A DNA stretch of 64,000 nt from Edaphochlamys debaryana (taxonomy: Eukaryota > Chlorophyta > Chlorophyceae > Chlamydomonadales). The notes beneath the pieces were generated by a model. It was not told the DNA's origin. It saw nothing but the letters and a program-made list of their open reading frames with translations, and searched no databases. A program made the position numbers and the translations under genes. Of this stretch, positions 1 to 10,724 are shown in pieces. The stretch's first letter is position 1. Each line of letters begins with the position of its first letter. The stretch is taken from assembly GCA_016858145.1 (NCBI GenBank), contig JAEHOE010000068.1:310001-374000 (forward strand), written 5' to 3'.

Positions 1-907
1 TACGGCCCGTAGCTAGCACCTCCTCATTATCCCTCCGCCCAGAGGAGAGCGCGCTGCCCGACGCGGCCAGCATCTCCGCGCCTCACCGCCGGAGGGGGTC
101 GACGTTCCTACACGTGATGGACAAGTCTAGATGTACGCGCTGGCGATGGCCTCATTAGGTATCATGGTCTTGCCGCGGTCATACAAATGGGCGCCCCGAG
201 ACACTTCCGCGGTGAGCCAATACGCATAAAGATGAATGGTCAGTTGCTGGGCGTATGTTGGAAGACGGCATCCAGTGAGCGATATCGACGTCGGCGCGTC
301 GCGAGTGCGGCGCAACCGGTACGTCTGATGCGTCGGGCAGGCGCGCGCTCAGAGGTCCGACCGCCGCGCTCCTGGTCGCCACGGTCTGATGGGGGGGGGG
401 CGTGGCACAAGCCTTTGTGGGAGTCCTTGAGAGGCCCCAAGGCTGGGCCAGCCCCAGAGACCGGGCAGCCCAACCGCCCCAAGGGATGTTCCAGGAAACC
501 CAGACGTGTGGCACGGCCGCCGAGAGAGACAGAACAGGTTCCGTCTGATGGGAGGGGGAAGCTGCCCTAGAGCCGGCCGCACTGGGGCAGAGCCCCACGA
601 ACAAAGGTGCCGAAGCCGCCGCACTCACGTCGCTGTTACCGACTGTTACAGCTCCTGCACGCACACGCCAGGCTGCGCTCTCCAGTCACGCTCACAGCCC
701 AGCCCTTGGGCACATACAGCCCAACCAGCTCCAAGCCCCTGCCCCAATCCGCAACCTTTCAACCACCGATGGTTGGTGACTGACGCCTGGACGCCCCCAC
801 CCGCCCCCACCCCATCAGCCTGTGTAACCTCTCTCTCTCTAGAACCCCACCACTTCAACCGTTTGCACGTTGCTTTGCCGCCCCGCCGCCCCCTGGCCCG
901 CGCCTCC
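1..907. other. 3' flank of the DEAD-box gene, no separate gene seen
   Basis: No convincing gene is visible. Long open frames on both strands are explained by GC bias and lack splice or motif support. The right part is probably the 3' untranslated region of the minus-strand DEAD-box helicase that stops at 908. Confidence 0.5.
646..650 (-). terminator. Putative TGTAA polyadenylation signal of the DEAD-box gene
   Basis: The minus strand reads TGTAA about 260 nt past the helicase stop codon. TGTAA is the usual green-algal polyadenylation signal. The motif is short, so chance occurrence is possible. Confidence 0.4.
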
Positions 908-3900
908 TCACCGCCGCGACCCAAGCAGCTGCAGCGCCATCGCCTCCTGCTCCGCCAGAGACAGCCCCGCCGCCCCCTTGCCCGCCTTCTTGGGGACAGC
1001 CCCGCCTGCCCCCGCCCCCGCCCCCGCCCCCGCCGGTGCCCCCACCCCCGCCGCGTCCTTCCTTGCCATCCCCATGTGCCCCACCTCGGGCCGAGGCCCC
1101 GCGCCCGCGCCCCTGCCACGGCCCCCGCCCCTCCCCCCATCGTCATCGCTGCTGTCCCCACCATCCTCGCTGCCGCTGCCGCTGGGACCCTCGTCGCTGC
1201 CGTCCTCGCCGCCGCGGGCCCCGCGGCCCCGCCCCTGACGCCCCTCCTCCTCCGAGCCCGAGCCCTCCGAGCCACCGTAACCGCCATCCTCCTCGTCGTC
1301 GTCGTCGTCCTCCCTGGCAGCCGCGCCCCCCCGGGACCCCAGCGTCACCACCCGGCCGCCCCCCTCCTCCCCCGCCTCCGCGGCCGCCGCCGCGCGGAGG
1401 CGGTCCTTGCGCTCCAGCTTCATCTCCTGCGGGGGGGATGGGAGGGGAAGGGGTTGTGGTGCAAGGGGTCAACAGCAAGTCAAGTGCAAGGAGGTGTGAG
1501 TACGGAGGCGGGCTCTACCGCTCAGCAATCCCCAGTTCCTCGCACCCGCTTGGCCTCATTGAGCTGCTTCTGGCCCTCTCGCTCCCCTTCCCTCTCCCCC
1601 TCTCGAACCCCCCTTCCCCTCCCTCCCCCTGCTCCTCCCCCCCTTGCCCCCCGGACGCACCCGCTTGAGCTCCTTGAGCTGACGGCGGTCCTCCCGGTCC
1701 CTCTGCCGCATCAGCTCCGCCGCCTTCTTGAAGCGATCCTCGGGACGGGCCGAAACCACGTACAGGCCGTCGCCGGGGCGCGACCCCGCGCCCACGCCAG
1801 CCGCGCCCGCCCCCGCCTGCGCCGCCGCCCACGCCGCCGCGCCCTCGCCGTCCGACGCCTCCTCCGAGCCCGGCTCGCCAAAGCCCTCGGCCGCCAGCTG
1901 GGCGAGGGGGTCCAGCGCGTTGCCCTGAGAGGCAGGGGTGGGGGTGGGATGAGGTAGGTTCAGGTTGGGTTTGGGTTTGGGTTTGGGTTTGGGTTGGGTT
2001 GGGTTGGGGTTGGGGTGGAACGTGGAAGGGAGGAGGGTTCAAGTGCAGTTGCGTGTCGGCCCCATACTCTTGCCAGCTCTGTCCCTTGCGCCACGGGCCC
2101 TTCCCCCTCCCCCCCTTCCCCCCTGCAGCCCCTCCAACCACCAACCACCAACCACCAACCACGCACCTGCTCGTCGAACATCACCCGCTGGCCCGAGGCC
2201 ATGCCGACCTTGATCTTCTGCTTCTTCTTTTTCTTCTTCTTGCCGCCGTCGGCAGCTGCGCCAAGGATCAGCAGTAAAGGGACAGGTCAGGGGCCATGTA
2301 CCGGTGGAGCCACATGGACCAGCCCACGACCGTACATGTGGGCCCCTGAGATGCGCTTGCACCCTCATCCCCAACCGAACCACACCCCACCCCAAATCCA
2401 GCGGTTGGCGGCCCTCCCCGAGATCTCTGCCGCAAATCTCCAAGCGCACTCCAGCCCCACTCTAAGCCCAGCCCCAGCCCCAGCCCCAACCCCCGTCCGC
2501 TCACCTTCCTCCGCCTCCACGACCTCCTCCGGCAGCCCCTCCGCAAACACGTCCCGCTTCTTGACCACCAGGAAGTCGTCGTCGTCATCGCCCGCATCGC
2601 CAGCTTCCGGCACCTTCCCGGCAGCTTCCGGCACCTTCCGCTTGTTGCTGGCGCCGCCCTTGCCCGCGGCGCCCTTGCCGCCAGCAGCTGCCTCCGCCTT
2701 CTCCTTTGACTTTGCCGCCGCCGCCGCGCCCTTTTGGGACCCGGCCGCCGCCGCCGCGTCCTTGCCCCCGCCGTCGAGCCGCCTCTTCTTGGCCGCGCGC
2801 GCGTCGCCCTGCGCGCCCTCGCCCTCGCTGCCGCTGCCGCCCGCGGCTCCCCCGTCCTCGCTCCCGCCCTCGCCCCCCTCCTCTCCGTCGCTCTCCGCCA
2901 GGGCCTCCTTGCCGCCCAGCTCCAGCACCTGCTGCTTGCCCTTGACCTGCGGAGGACAGGAGGGGCCGGGGGATTGAGGGGAGGGGTTGGTCTTTGCAGG
3001 ACTTCCACCGGGGAGAGGGAGGAGGTGTGCCCGCAGCCAGCAGCTGCCCTCGGCAACCCCAGGCACCCGTGCCTGCCTCGCGCAGGACGTCCCTCAGGCA
3101 CCCGCACCCGCAGGGCCCCCCGATTCGCTGTTGTGGGTTCTCTTGACTGGCTCTCACCAAGATGGAACTAGCACACCCCCAGGCGGCGCTGCCCCTGTAG
3201 CCTGTGCACCACCCCGCCTTGAGCACGAATCCAAGCTTGGGCACTGACGCTGACCCCTCCCTTGCCCCCCGTTACCCAACCCTTTCGCCACCGCAGCTAT
3301 CTGGACCCCTCGCTCTGAACCTCGGTGCGCATCGGGCTCGCTGGCTACCGCTCCCTGTCTCCTTTCGCCCTCCCTTCCCCTTTCCCCCTCCCCTCCTCTG
3401 CCATTCGCCCCCCCCCCCTTCCCCTTCCCCTGAACCGTAAGATGACCCCTCCCCTGAAACCTCGCCCCCTAACACCCCTCCCCCCCTACCCCCCCTCCCC
3501 CCCCAACACCGTTCCCCCCCGCTACCCTCGCCCCACCTTGCGCATGAAGCGCAGCTTGGGTACCGAGGCCAGCCCCAGCGAGGCCGCGAACTCCTCCACG
3601 GGCAGTGCGGCCACGTCGAACACGTCCTTGCGCGGCTGCAGGAACACGGAGCGGCAGTAGGCCACCAGGGACTTCTGGGCAAAGTCCTGGGGGGGGGGAT
3701 GCGGGGGAGAAGGGGGGAAGGTTTGGGGGAGGCACGGGCAGGAAAGGGTTTGAGCCGCCACAGAGCAAACGGCGGTCCCCACGGAAACAGCTCAGCCGAT
3801 GGGCGCACCCTCCGCTCTGCGCGCACCGAGATCCAGGCCCCCTGACATCCAGGCCCCCCCAAAACCACGGCCCCTTCCTCCCTGGCTGTCGGAGGTCCCA

Positions 3901-6900
3901 CACACACCGGACTCCGCTCCCTCCTTCCCCCCCCCCTACCTTTAGCTCCTGGTCCTTGGACAGCAGCGCCTGCAGCGCGGGGCTCACGGCCTGCTGCTTG
4001 GCGGGGTTGGGCCGGATCTGGGTCAGCGGAACCTGGGGGGGGGGGCAGGGGGGGGGGGGGGCAGCAAACCTAAGGCCGGGAAGACACGCCCCCCACATCA
4101 CCCCTTGCACACACCCCAGGGCCCTTGCAAGGAAGCGCACAAGCCCCCAGACCCGCAAGCCGCCTGCAGCCTGCGGCAGGTAGCCCACACCGGGAAGCAC
4201 CCAAGCACCACGCCATTTCCTCAACTCACGTGCTGCGCCTCACGACGTACCCCCCTCCCCCACCTTGGCCTCGCTTAGCATCTTGAGCGCCCCCTCCCTC
4301 TCCGAGGGCAGCAGCATCAGCAGCGCGTGCCCCGCCGCCATGTAGCGGGCGGTGCGGCCCACGCGGTGGATGTAGGTGGCGGCGTCCTCGGGGCAGTCGC
4401 CCTGACAGGGGGGGGGATGGGGGAGGAAGGGCGTTTGAAGCTGAGAGCGGGAAAGCAGGGGAGGGGGGGAGGGAGCGCTAAAGTGGCCGGAGAAGGGCCC
4501 AAGTTGCAGGTGTTCAGGTTTAGGGTGGGGCGGCTGGTGGCCCTCACCTCCGACTCTTACCCAGAAAGAAGGACTCCACGCCACGTGTCGCTCCACCCCC
4601 CTTGACCCTTATCCCCCTTACCCCCAAACCCCCTTTCCCACCTTCCCCCTCCCCCCCACCCCCCACCTGCAGCACCCAATCCACGGTGGGGAAGTCCAGT
4701 CCGCGGGCGGCGATGTCGGTGGCGATGAGGACCATGGCCTGAGGGGGGTAGGGGGGTGCAGGTGAGGGGGGGCGGGGGGGGGGGGCAATCGTTCGACGCA
4801 TTGCGAAGCGGAGAGGGAGAGCGGCAGCCAGCAACTAGATGGGAGGGGGAAGGTAGGTAAAGAGCAGCGAGGCAGGCCCCGGAAGGGGCGACGCGCCAAC
4901 GGTGGCGGCCTGTGTGTGTGTTGTTGTTACAGGCCACGGCCGGACCCACAAGTAACCCGCACATAACCCATTGTAACCGCGCGTAACCCAGCGTAACCGT
5001 CCGGTGTAACCACCCACCTGCGCCTCGCAGAACTCGTAGAAGACGCCCGTGCGCTTGCCCTGCTTCATGCCGCCGTGCAGGCAGCGCAGGGGCACGCCGG
5101 GGCGCAGCTTGCGGAAGGCCTCGAACACAAAGCGGACCTGGGGGGTGGGGTGAGGGAGGGGGGGTGTCAGCGTGAGCGCGACTGTAGCAGGGTCAGTGCC
5201 GGCGATGCACAGCGCGGTGAGCTGACGGGGAGTGGGGTGGCGCCTGTCGCCTGCTCGCCTGCTTGCATGTGGACAGGAAGATGATGGTCTTGGCCTTGAG
5301 GTGCGTCTTGATGAAGGACCACATGACGTCCATCTTCTGCCACAGCTCAGTCACCATGTAGCCCTGTCAGGGGGTGTGGGGGGGGGGACGCATGAGGCGT
5401 GGGTGTGGTGGTGGTGGTGGTGTAAGCCTGCGTCCCACGCCCCTCCCCAACCCGACGGCGCAACCCTGCACACGCCATCGAATTACGTAATGCAACCGTC
5501 CGACACGTGCGAAACCGCATGTCGTACGACAACGCATGCCGTACCTGCTGCAGCTTGAGCGGCGTGGGCGCGGCCGCCTCGGCGTGCACCGCCAGGTACT
5601 CGGGGTCTGTGAGGGAGAGGCGGGCCAGGTCCCGCACCGACTTGGTCTGGGTGGCGCTGCGGGGGGGGAGATCGAGGGGAGGGGGAAGGGGGTGGGCACA
5701 GACGTGAGGGGTGAGGAGAAGGGTGTGATGTCCCTGATAGCGATGGTGAGCGTGCCCCGACCGCCCCACGGTAATGACGGAAGCATAACTCCAACAGAAT
5801 CCACGGCAGTCCGGTGCTGCTGTACATGTGTGCCGTACACATGTGTGTCGTACCTGAACAGCATCGTCTGCCGCTCCTGCGGCAGGTTGGCCACGATTGC
5901 GTCCAGCGTGGCCGCGAAGCCCATGTCCAGGATGCGGTCCGCCTCGTCCAGCACCAGTACCTGTACGGAAACGTACGGTACGGCAGCATTACGGTGCGGG
6001 TTTGGCACGGTTTTGGTACGGCCATAATCCGAGCACCCCGCTGTGGACCACCCAAGGCCGGCGCAACCCCTCTGCGACGGCCCAGCCTGTCATCACTCCC
6101 AGCTGAGAGCACACGTCCTCCGGCCAGACTTTATCCCCGGCTTGAGGCTTGGCCAAGCCGCCGCCGCCGTTGCCACTGCCACTGCCACCCGTCGCCGCCG
6201 CCTCTGCTAGCCGCCAACATCGCTGCCCCCCCCCCCCCCCGGCGTCCCCACCTGCAGTGAGGAGGTGTCGAAGCCCGGCGTCTCGTCCATGTGCTGCAGC
6301 AGGCGGCCTGGGGGTGGAGGGGGGGGTGGGGGTGGGTGGGGGGGGGGGTGTTGAGGGAGGGACACTCCCCGGCGTGCACACTCGTCCACCCACCCGGGTC
6401 TACAGCTCTCCCTCCTGGCGTCGCTCCCCTCCCCCCCACGCCCTCCCCCCCTCCCCGCCTCCCCCCCACCTGGCGTGCAGACCAGGATGTTCATGCGGGT
6501 GAGGCGCGAGGCCTCGTCCGCCACGTTCTTGCCGCCGATGAGCAGCCCCGCGGACAGGTCATGGAAGGCGCCCACCTGGGGGGGGGAAGGGGGGAGGGTG
6601 TGGACAGGGCTGCTCGTGTAAAGGCCAGGGAAGCGTAGGCGCGGTAATTAGCCGGCCGGTCGTAGATACGGAACCGAAAGCCCTGGGAGTCCGAAGCCCG
6701 ACCCATGGGAGGGTGTGGAGTGTTGGCGGTTTGTGGCGAGGGAGGTGAGGCCATCGGCAAGGAAGCCGCCAGGGAACCTCGCCCAGGCTTGGTGGGAGGC
6801 GGGGGGGGGTCGTGGAAGGCGAGGGGTGGCATGAGGGGTGGCATGACCGGGATATGACATGCCCCATCCCAGGGTCGGGCATCCCCCAATCCTTCCACCC

Positions 6901-8254
6901 TCGCCATCGCGTTCAGTCGCACGCGTGGGCACTGCAGAGGGCAAGCCCCGTGCCTCCGCCGGGGCCCCCCCACCTCTCCCTGCAAGCGCACGTGCCTTCA
7001 CGATACCACCCAGCGCCCGCGATAGACGTCGGCTCCACCCAACACAAGGCACGTGTGCTCCCACGCCGCCTCAGGCGCCAGCCCCTGGCCACCAGCCTAT
7101 AGCACCTCACCCCACCACCGCCCCGTATGCGCCAGCCCCGCTCCCCTGCCCCTGCACCCCCTGCCCCTCTTGCACCGTTTCCTCTTCCCCATGCCTCCCC
7201 TGCCTTTCGTCCCTGTCCCGCACCCACCGCCGCCCCGCATGCGCCAGCCCCTCTGCCTCTGCCCCTCCATCTCCCGTTCCCCCCCTCCCGTATCTTGAAG
7301 ATCTGCACCGCCGCCCACCACCGCCCCGCATGCGCCACCTTCCCCTGCGCACCTCCTTTTCGTTCCGCACACTAGACCTGACCGGCTCTCAGCCGTGCTT
7401 TCGTTTCCCTGGCTTGCGTGAGCAGCCCTTCCCTCTCGCCCCCTTCCCCACCTTTTTGAGCTCCTCGAAGATCTGCACCGCCAGCTCACGCGTGGGCGTC
7501 AGCACCAAAGCCCCCAGCCCGTCCAGCGCCGTCCACTTGAGGCGGTACAGCTTCTCCACAATCTGAGGAAGGAGACGGGGACGGGTTGGTGGGCGGGAGG
7601 TGGATGGGTGGGAGGCCGGCTGCCAGGGTGGTGGTGCCGTGGGCATTTCGTGTCGGGCGCAGAGGTTGTGGCCCTCCCTCCTGGTCACCGACCGGGGTCT
7701 GCCTGAACCCTGCAGCCACTTGCGTCCTGCCCATGCCCCCTTGGCCCCACTTGGCCTATCCCCCCCCCCTTCGCCCACTCCCGCGGCCTGCCGCCCCGGC
7801 CCCGCTAGCACCTGCCCCCCCCCCTACCCAAGGCTCTCTATCCTCGAGGCCCCTTTGGCGGTGCGCAAGCCGCCGTCGGGCTCACCGGGATGAGGAAGGT
7901 CAGTGTCTTGCCCGAACCCGTCTTGGCAGCACCTAGGACGTCCCGCCCCGCCAGCGCGTGTGGCAACGCCGAGCGCTGGATAGCCGTGAGGGTAAAGTAT
8001 TTGGCCTTTTTGAGGCCGTCCTTTGTGTACTGCGACAGCGGCAGCTCGTCGAACGTCCTCGCGCCGGCGTAAGAAGTCGATGCGGCGTCGCGCGCCGCCG
8101 CGGACGGGTCCGAGCCGCGAGCTGGGGCTCCATCGCGCAGCACCTGCTCCAGCTGTGCTATCTCCTGGTCCTCTTTGAAGCTGCGCCGCCCTTGCCGCTT
8201 CTGCAAGTGCGTGTTCTGCCCGCCCTTCTTGCGCTTCTTCTGTTCGGAGGACAT
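908..8254 (-). CDS. DEAD-box ATP-dependent RNA helicase, DBP4/DDX10 type
   Basis: Probable nucleolar helicase of ribosome biogenesis (the yeast Dbp4 role in 18S rRNA processing, by family). Modelled exons on the minus strand: 8254-7886, 7562-7452, 6575-6470, 6307-6252, 5960-5854, 5656-5545, 5363-5259, 5137-5018, 4738-4667, 4401-4264, 4032-3940, 3686-3537, 2946-2505, 2255-2167, 1924-1661 and 1426-908. They join in frame to about 950 aa. The start is [14 protein letters not shown]. Helicase motifs follow in order: Q-motif (TLTAIQ, near 88-93), Walker [10 protein letters not shown] (109-117), PTREL (146-150), DEAD (219-222), SAT (250-252), ARGLD and HRVGRTAR (398-405). The phrase [21 protein letters not shown] is typical of DBP4. 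The C-terminal half is Lys/Glu/Asp- and Ala/Gly-rich, as in DDX10. The intron after residue CKQ appears to use a GC donor. Family assignment is firm; exact edges of the three low-complexity C-terminal exons are less sure. Confidence 0.93.
1964..2015. repeat. (TTTGGG)n-like tandem repeat in an intron
   Basis: Four consecutive TTTGGG units run into TTGGG and TTGGGG variants. The tract lies in the intron between the last two exon pairs of the DEAD-box gene. It resembles telomeric sequence but is not the TTTTAGGG unit usual in this algal order. Confidence 0.7.
5138..5258 (-). other. Putative GC-AG intron in the DEAD-box gene
   Basis: The exon ends in codons for TCKQ (…AAGCAG) and is followed directly by GCGAGC; no GT donor in this stretch keeps the conserved [15 protein letters not shown] continuity. 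The acceptor is a normal CCCCAG. The donor base pair is therefore GC rather than GT. Confidence 0.6.
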
Positions 8255-8773
8255 CCTTGGCTTAGAAACGGCGATGCGGCAACTGGTGCAAGCGGCTCGG
8301 TGGTGTGTCGCTAAATCGAGAAAGGAATGGAAGGAAGTGGCAGCCCTTGTTGTTGGCGACGGGCTGGCCGCTCTGACAAGTGTTCTATCTACTGGTTCAC
8401 GAGCTGGGCGAAGCGGGGGCCTGGGCAGCAACGCGCGAGGCGCGTCAGCCGATTGAAGCGCTCGGCACTCGCGCGCACTTGCCGTGTTCCCGAGCACTGC
8501 AATGCACCATTAGATGCACGTCTTCGGGCTTCTTGTGCGGCTTCGCAGCATCTGGTTGGCCCCGACCCACGGGCGACGCGTCGTTGCGTGCCATCGCCCC
8601 TCCAGCCGGCACCCCCGACGCTGATAACCCCCCGACCACTCCTCGCTCATAGCTCCGTCGTCACCACCCCGTGTGCCTGGAAAGCCCCCCCACCCCGCCA
8701 CCACCACCACCGCGAATATCCAACCGTGGCTCTTGTCCTGTACCGTCACATTCATAAGCTTGGCATAAGCCCA
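8255..8773. other. Upstream region of the DEAD-box gene
   Basis: This stretch lies 5' of the helicase start codon on the minus strand and should hold its promoter and 5' untranslated region. I see no coding exon and no clear TATA-like element. Confidence 0.4.
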
Positions 8774-9527
8774 TACAGGTGCCCTGGGGTATTATCATAC
8801 ACTTTTCACGGCACGCCTAGGATTACGCAGAACAGGTTCGTAACCTTGGATAGTGCAAATGAGAATGGTACGTACATAGCGGAGCGTTCCCGCACGAGGG
8901 GTCTGGAACGCGGGTTTGGCGGGATTCTGGGGTATATCAGACACACTGCCACGGACGCCACAAGCCATACATGAGCCCGTACGCGCGCCCGCCAACCCAA
9001 ACGGAGCCTAGTAGCACCTCTCAAGATGCTCCAGGCATGGCGCGCATGGTTAGCACAACGTGGCTCGCCGCATGTGTGGCATTGCGCTGGAGAGACATGT
9101 GCGCCGACACCTGGTGATAACAGCGCCTATGAGGCCCACGGAGCAATGTACGGGCTACACAATGATAATATAGTATACAAGCCATGGTTACAGGGCCTAA
9201 TGGCGTGTTTGGAGCGAGGTCGTCGGCGAAGCCTGGGCATGCTGCGCATCGCGAGTCGGCAAAAGGTCGCAAAGTCCTCAAACGTAACCTTGGGTGTATG
9301 GTATATGTTAATGTGATATGATGTGCACGATCGGGACAGCGTTATACTCAAGTTGGTGGAGCCCGACCATCGTCCGACGCATCCTCGCGTGTCGCGAAAC
9401 CCTGGGCAGCTAAGGGTACCCCTAGGGTGCCTTAAGTCTGAAAGCGCATGCCGCCAATCGTAAGCGGTTGAGAGAACGGGGCACTGTCTGAATACCCCCT
9501 GTCTGATAATACCCCAGGGCACCTGTA
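8774..9527. mobile_element. Candidate non-autonomous DNA element with 24-bp inverted ends
   Basis: Positions 8774-8797 and 9504-9527 are perfect inverted repeats of 24 bp; the outer part reads TACAGGTGCCCTGGGG. Related shorter motifs recur just inside both ends (TTCTGGGGTATATCAGACAC near 8929 and GTCTGAATACCCC near 9486), a subterminal arrangement seen in many DNA transposons. The ~700-bp interior has no credible coding capacity. I found no target-site duplication next to either end, so the insertion may be old or the true ends may differ slightly. Confidence 0.55.
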
Positions 9528-10724
9528 CCGGTACCTACGCCGGGATTGCACTTTGCTGGCCTTGCTTCGCGCAACCTCGTCCCCCGTTTCTCAATCCCCC
9601 TTCCCCAAGCCAGTGTTGCCGGCCCACATACACACTCTCCCTCGCGAGCTTGCCCGTTCGCCTTCCATGAGAACCGCTTCAGGCCTCAGGCCGTGCGAAC
9701 GTAGCCCCATGGCATCCACGCAAACACGCGCCCCTGTTACGCCCTTACCACCCGCACCGGCGGGGGGCAGGGGCGATAATGTGCAAGCCACGCCCTTTCT
9801 CGCTATGTACCCTCGTCCCTCGATCACATCGCCTTGACAGGGTCCTCATGCCCTTCACACAGTCCCTGCCTTGCAGGCCACGTGGACGATTCTCACATAG
9901 TCCAAACAACACATCCGGGCGCCTGTCAGGCAGTCCTGACCAGCCTGACTCAGGCTCAGTCACGGTCTAACCAACCCCCTGCGGCGCCGGCCCCTGAGCC
10001 CGTCACGTACGTTTGATGCTTTACGTCCCATTGTACGCCATTTCCTATCGTGGATGACATCCGGCGCAAGCCGTGACCCGAGCACACAGCCGAGCAATCT
10101 GCATCGGCTTTGCCCCTCAACCTCTGCCCCATGTTCTCTCGCAGGTCCCTGCGCCGTCAAGACATCAGTAATCTGCATCATTTTCTTCAGACAATATGAA
10201 AGAGAAGACGCGTGGAAACACACCAGAATTTGAGTGACAGCCGTGGATTGATGGATTCCCAGTGGTTGACCCCAGCATATGCCGCCAGCCCGAGGGCACC
10301 TAGGGGCACCTTATGAAGGCTCGCCGCCTGCACCGCCTACACCGTCTGCACCGTCTTCGTGTCCGAGAGGCACTGTGAGAAAGCGGCCAGCGGTCTTCTC
10401 AGGCTATGCTCCGGGACCTGGAATGGCGACCGCCTTACGCCCGGCCGGCCAGACAGGAGGGGCCACCCTGCATGCCGAGCCCTTGAATCTAAGATCCGCC
10501 GATGGGATACGGCAGCTGCCTCAGCACTGCGGCGCATGCGTAGAAGGCCTGGGGGCGGGGGGGCGGGGAGTGGGCACATGGCGGATCAGTTTCCCGTCAG
10601 GACTTGGACTCAGACCCGTCGGGACATGCATTGGGGGCGTGCAAGGCCTGGAGGAGGGGCACTGGGCCGGCTGAGAGAGGGCAGAATGGCAATCAAGGAG
10701 GTAAGTAGGATAGGCCTTGGCTCG
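9528..10724. other. Intergenic stretch
   Basis: No gene, RNA or clear repeat is recognised. The right edge is the 3' flank of the minus-strand transporter gene that stops at 10725. Confidence 0.4.

Noticed and set aside
506..1957. 483-codon plus-strand open frame
   Set aside because: It lies opposite the last exons of the DEAD-box helicase and is a Pro/Arg-rich shadow of their acidic and Gly-rich coding sequence.
1964..2015. TTTGGG array as an internal telomere
   Set aside because: The unit is not the TTTTAGGG expected for these algae, and the tract lies within an intron of a conserved gene.
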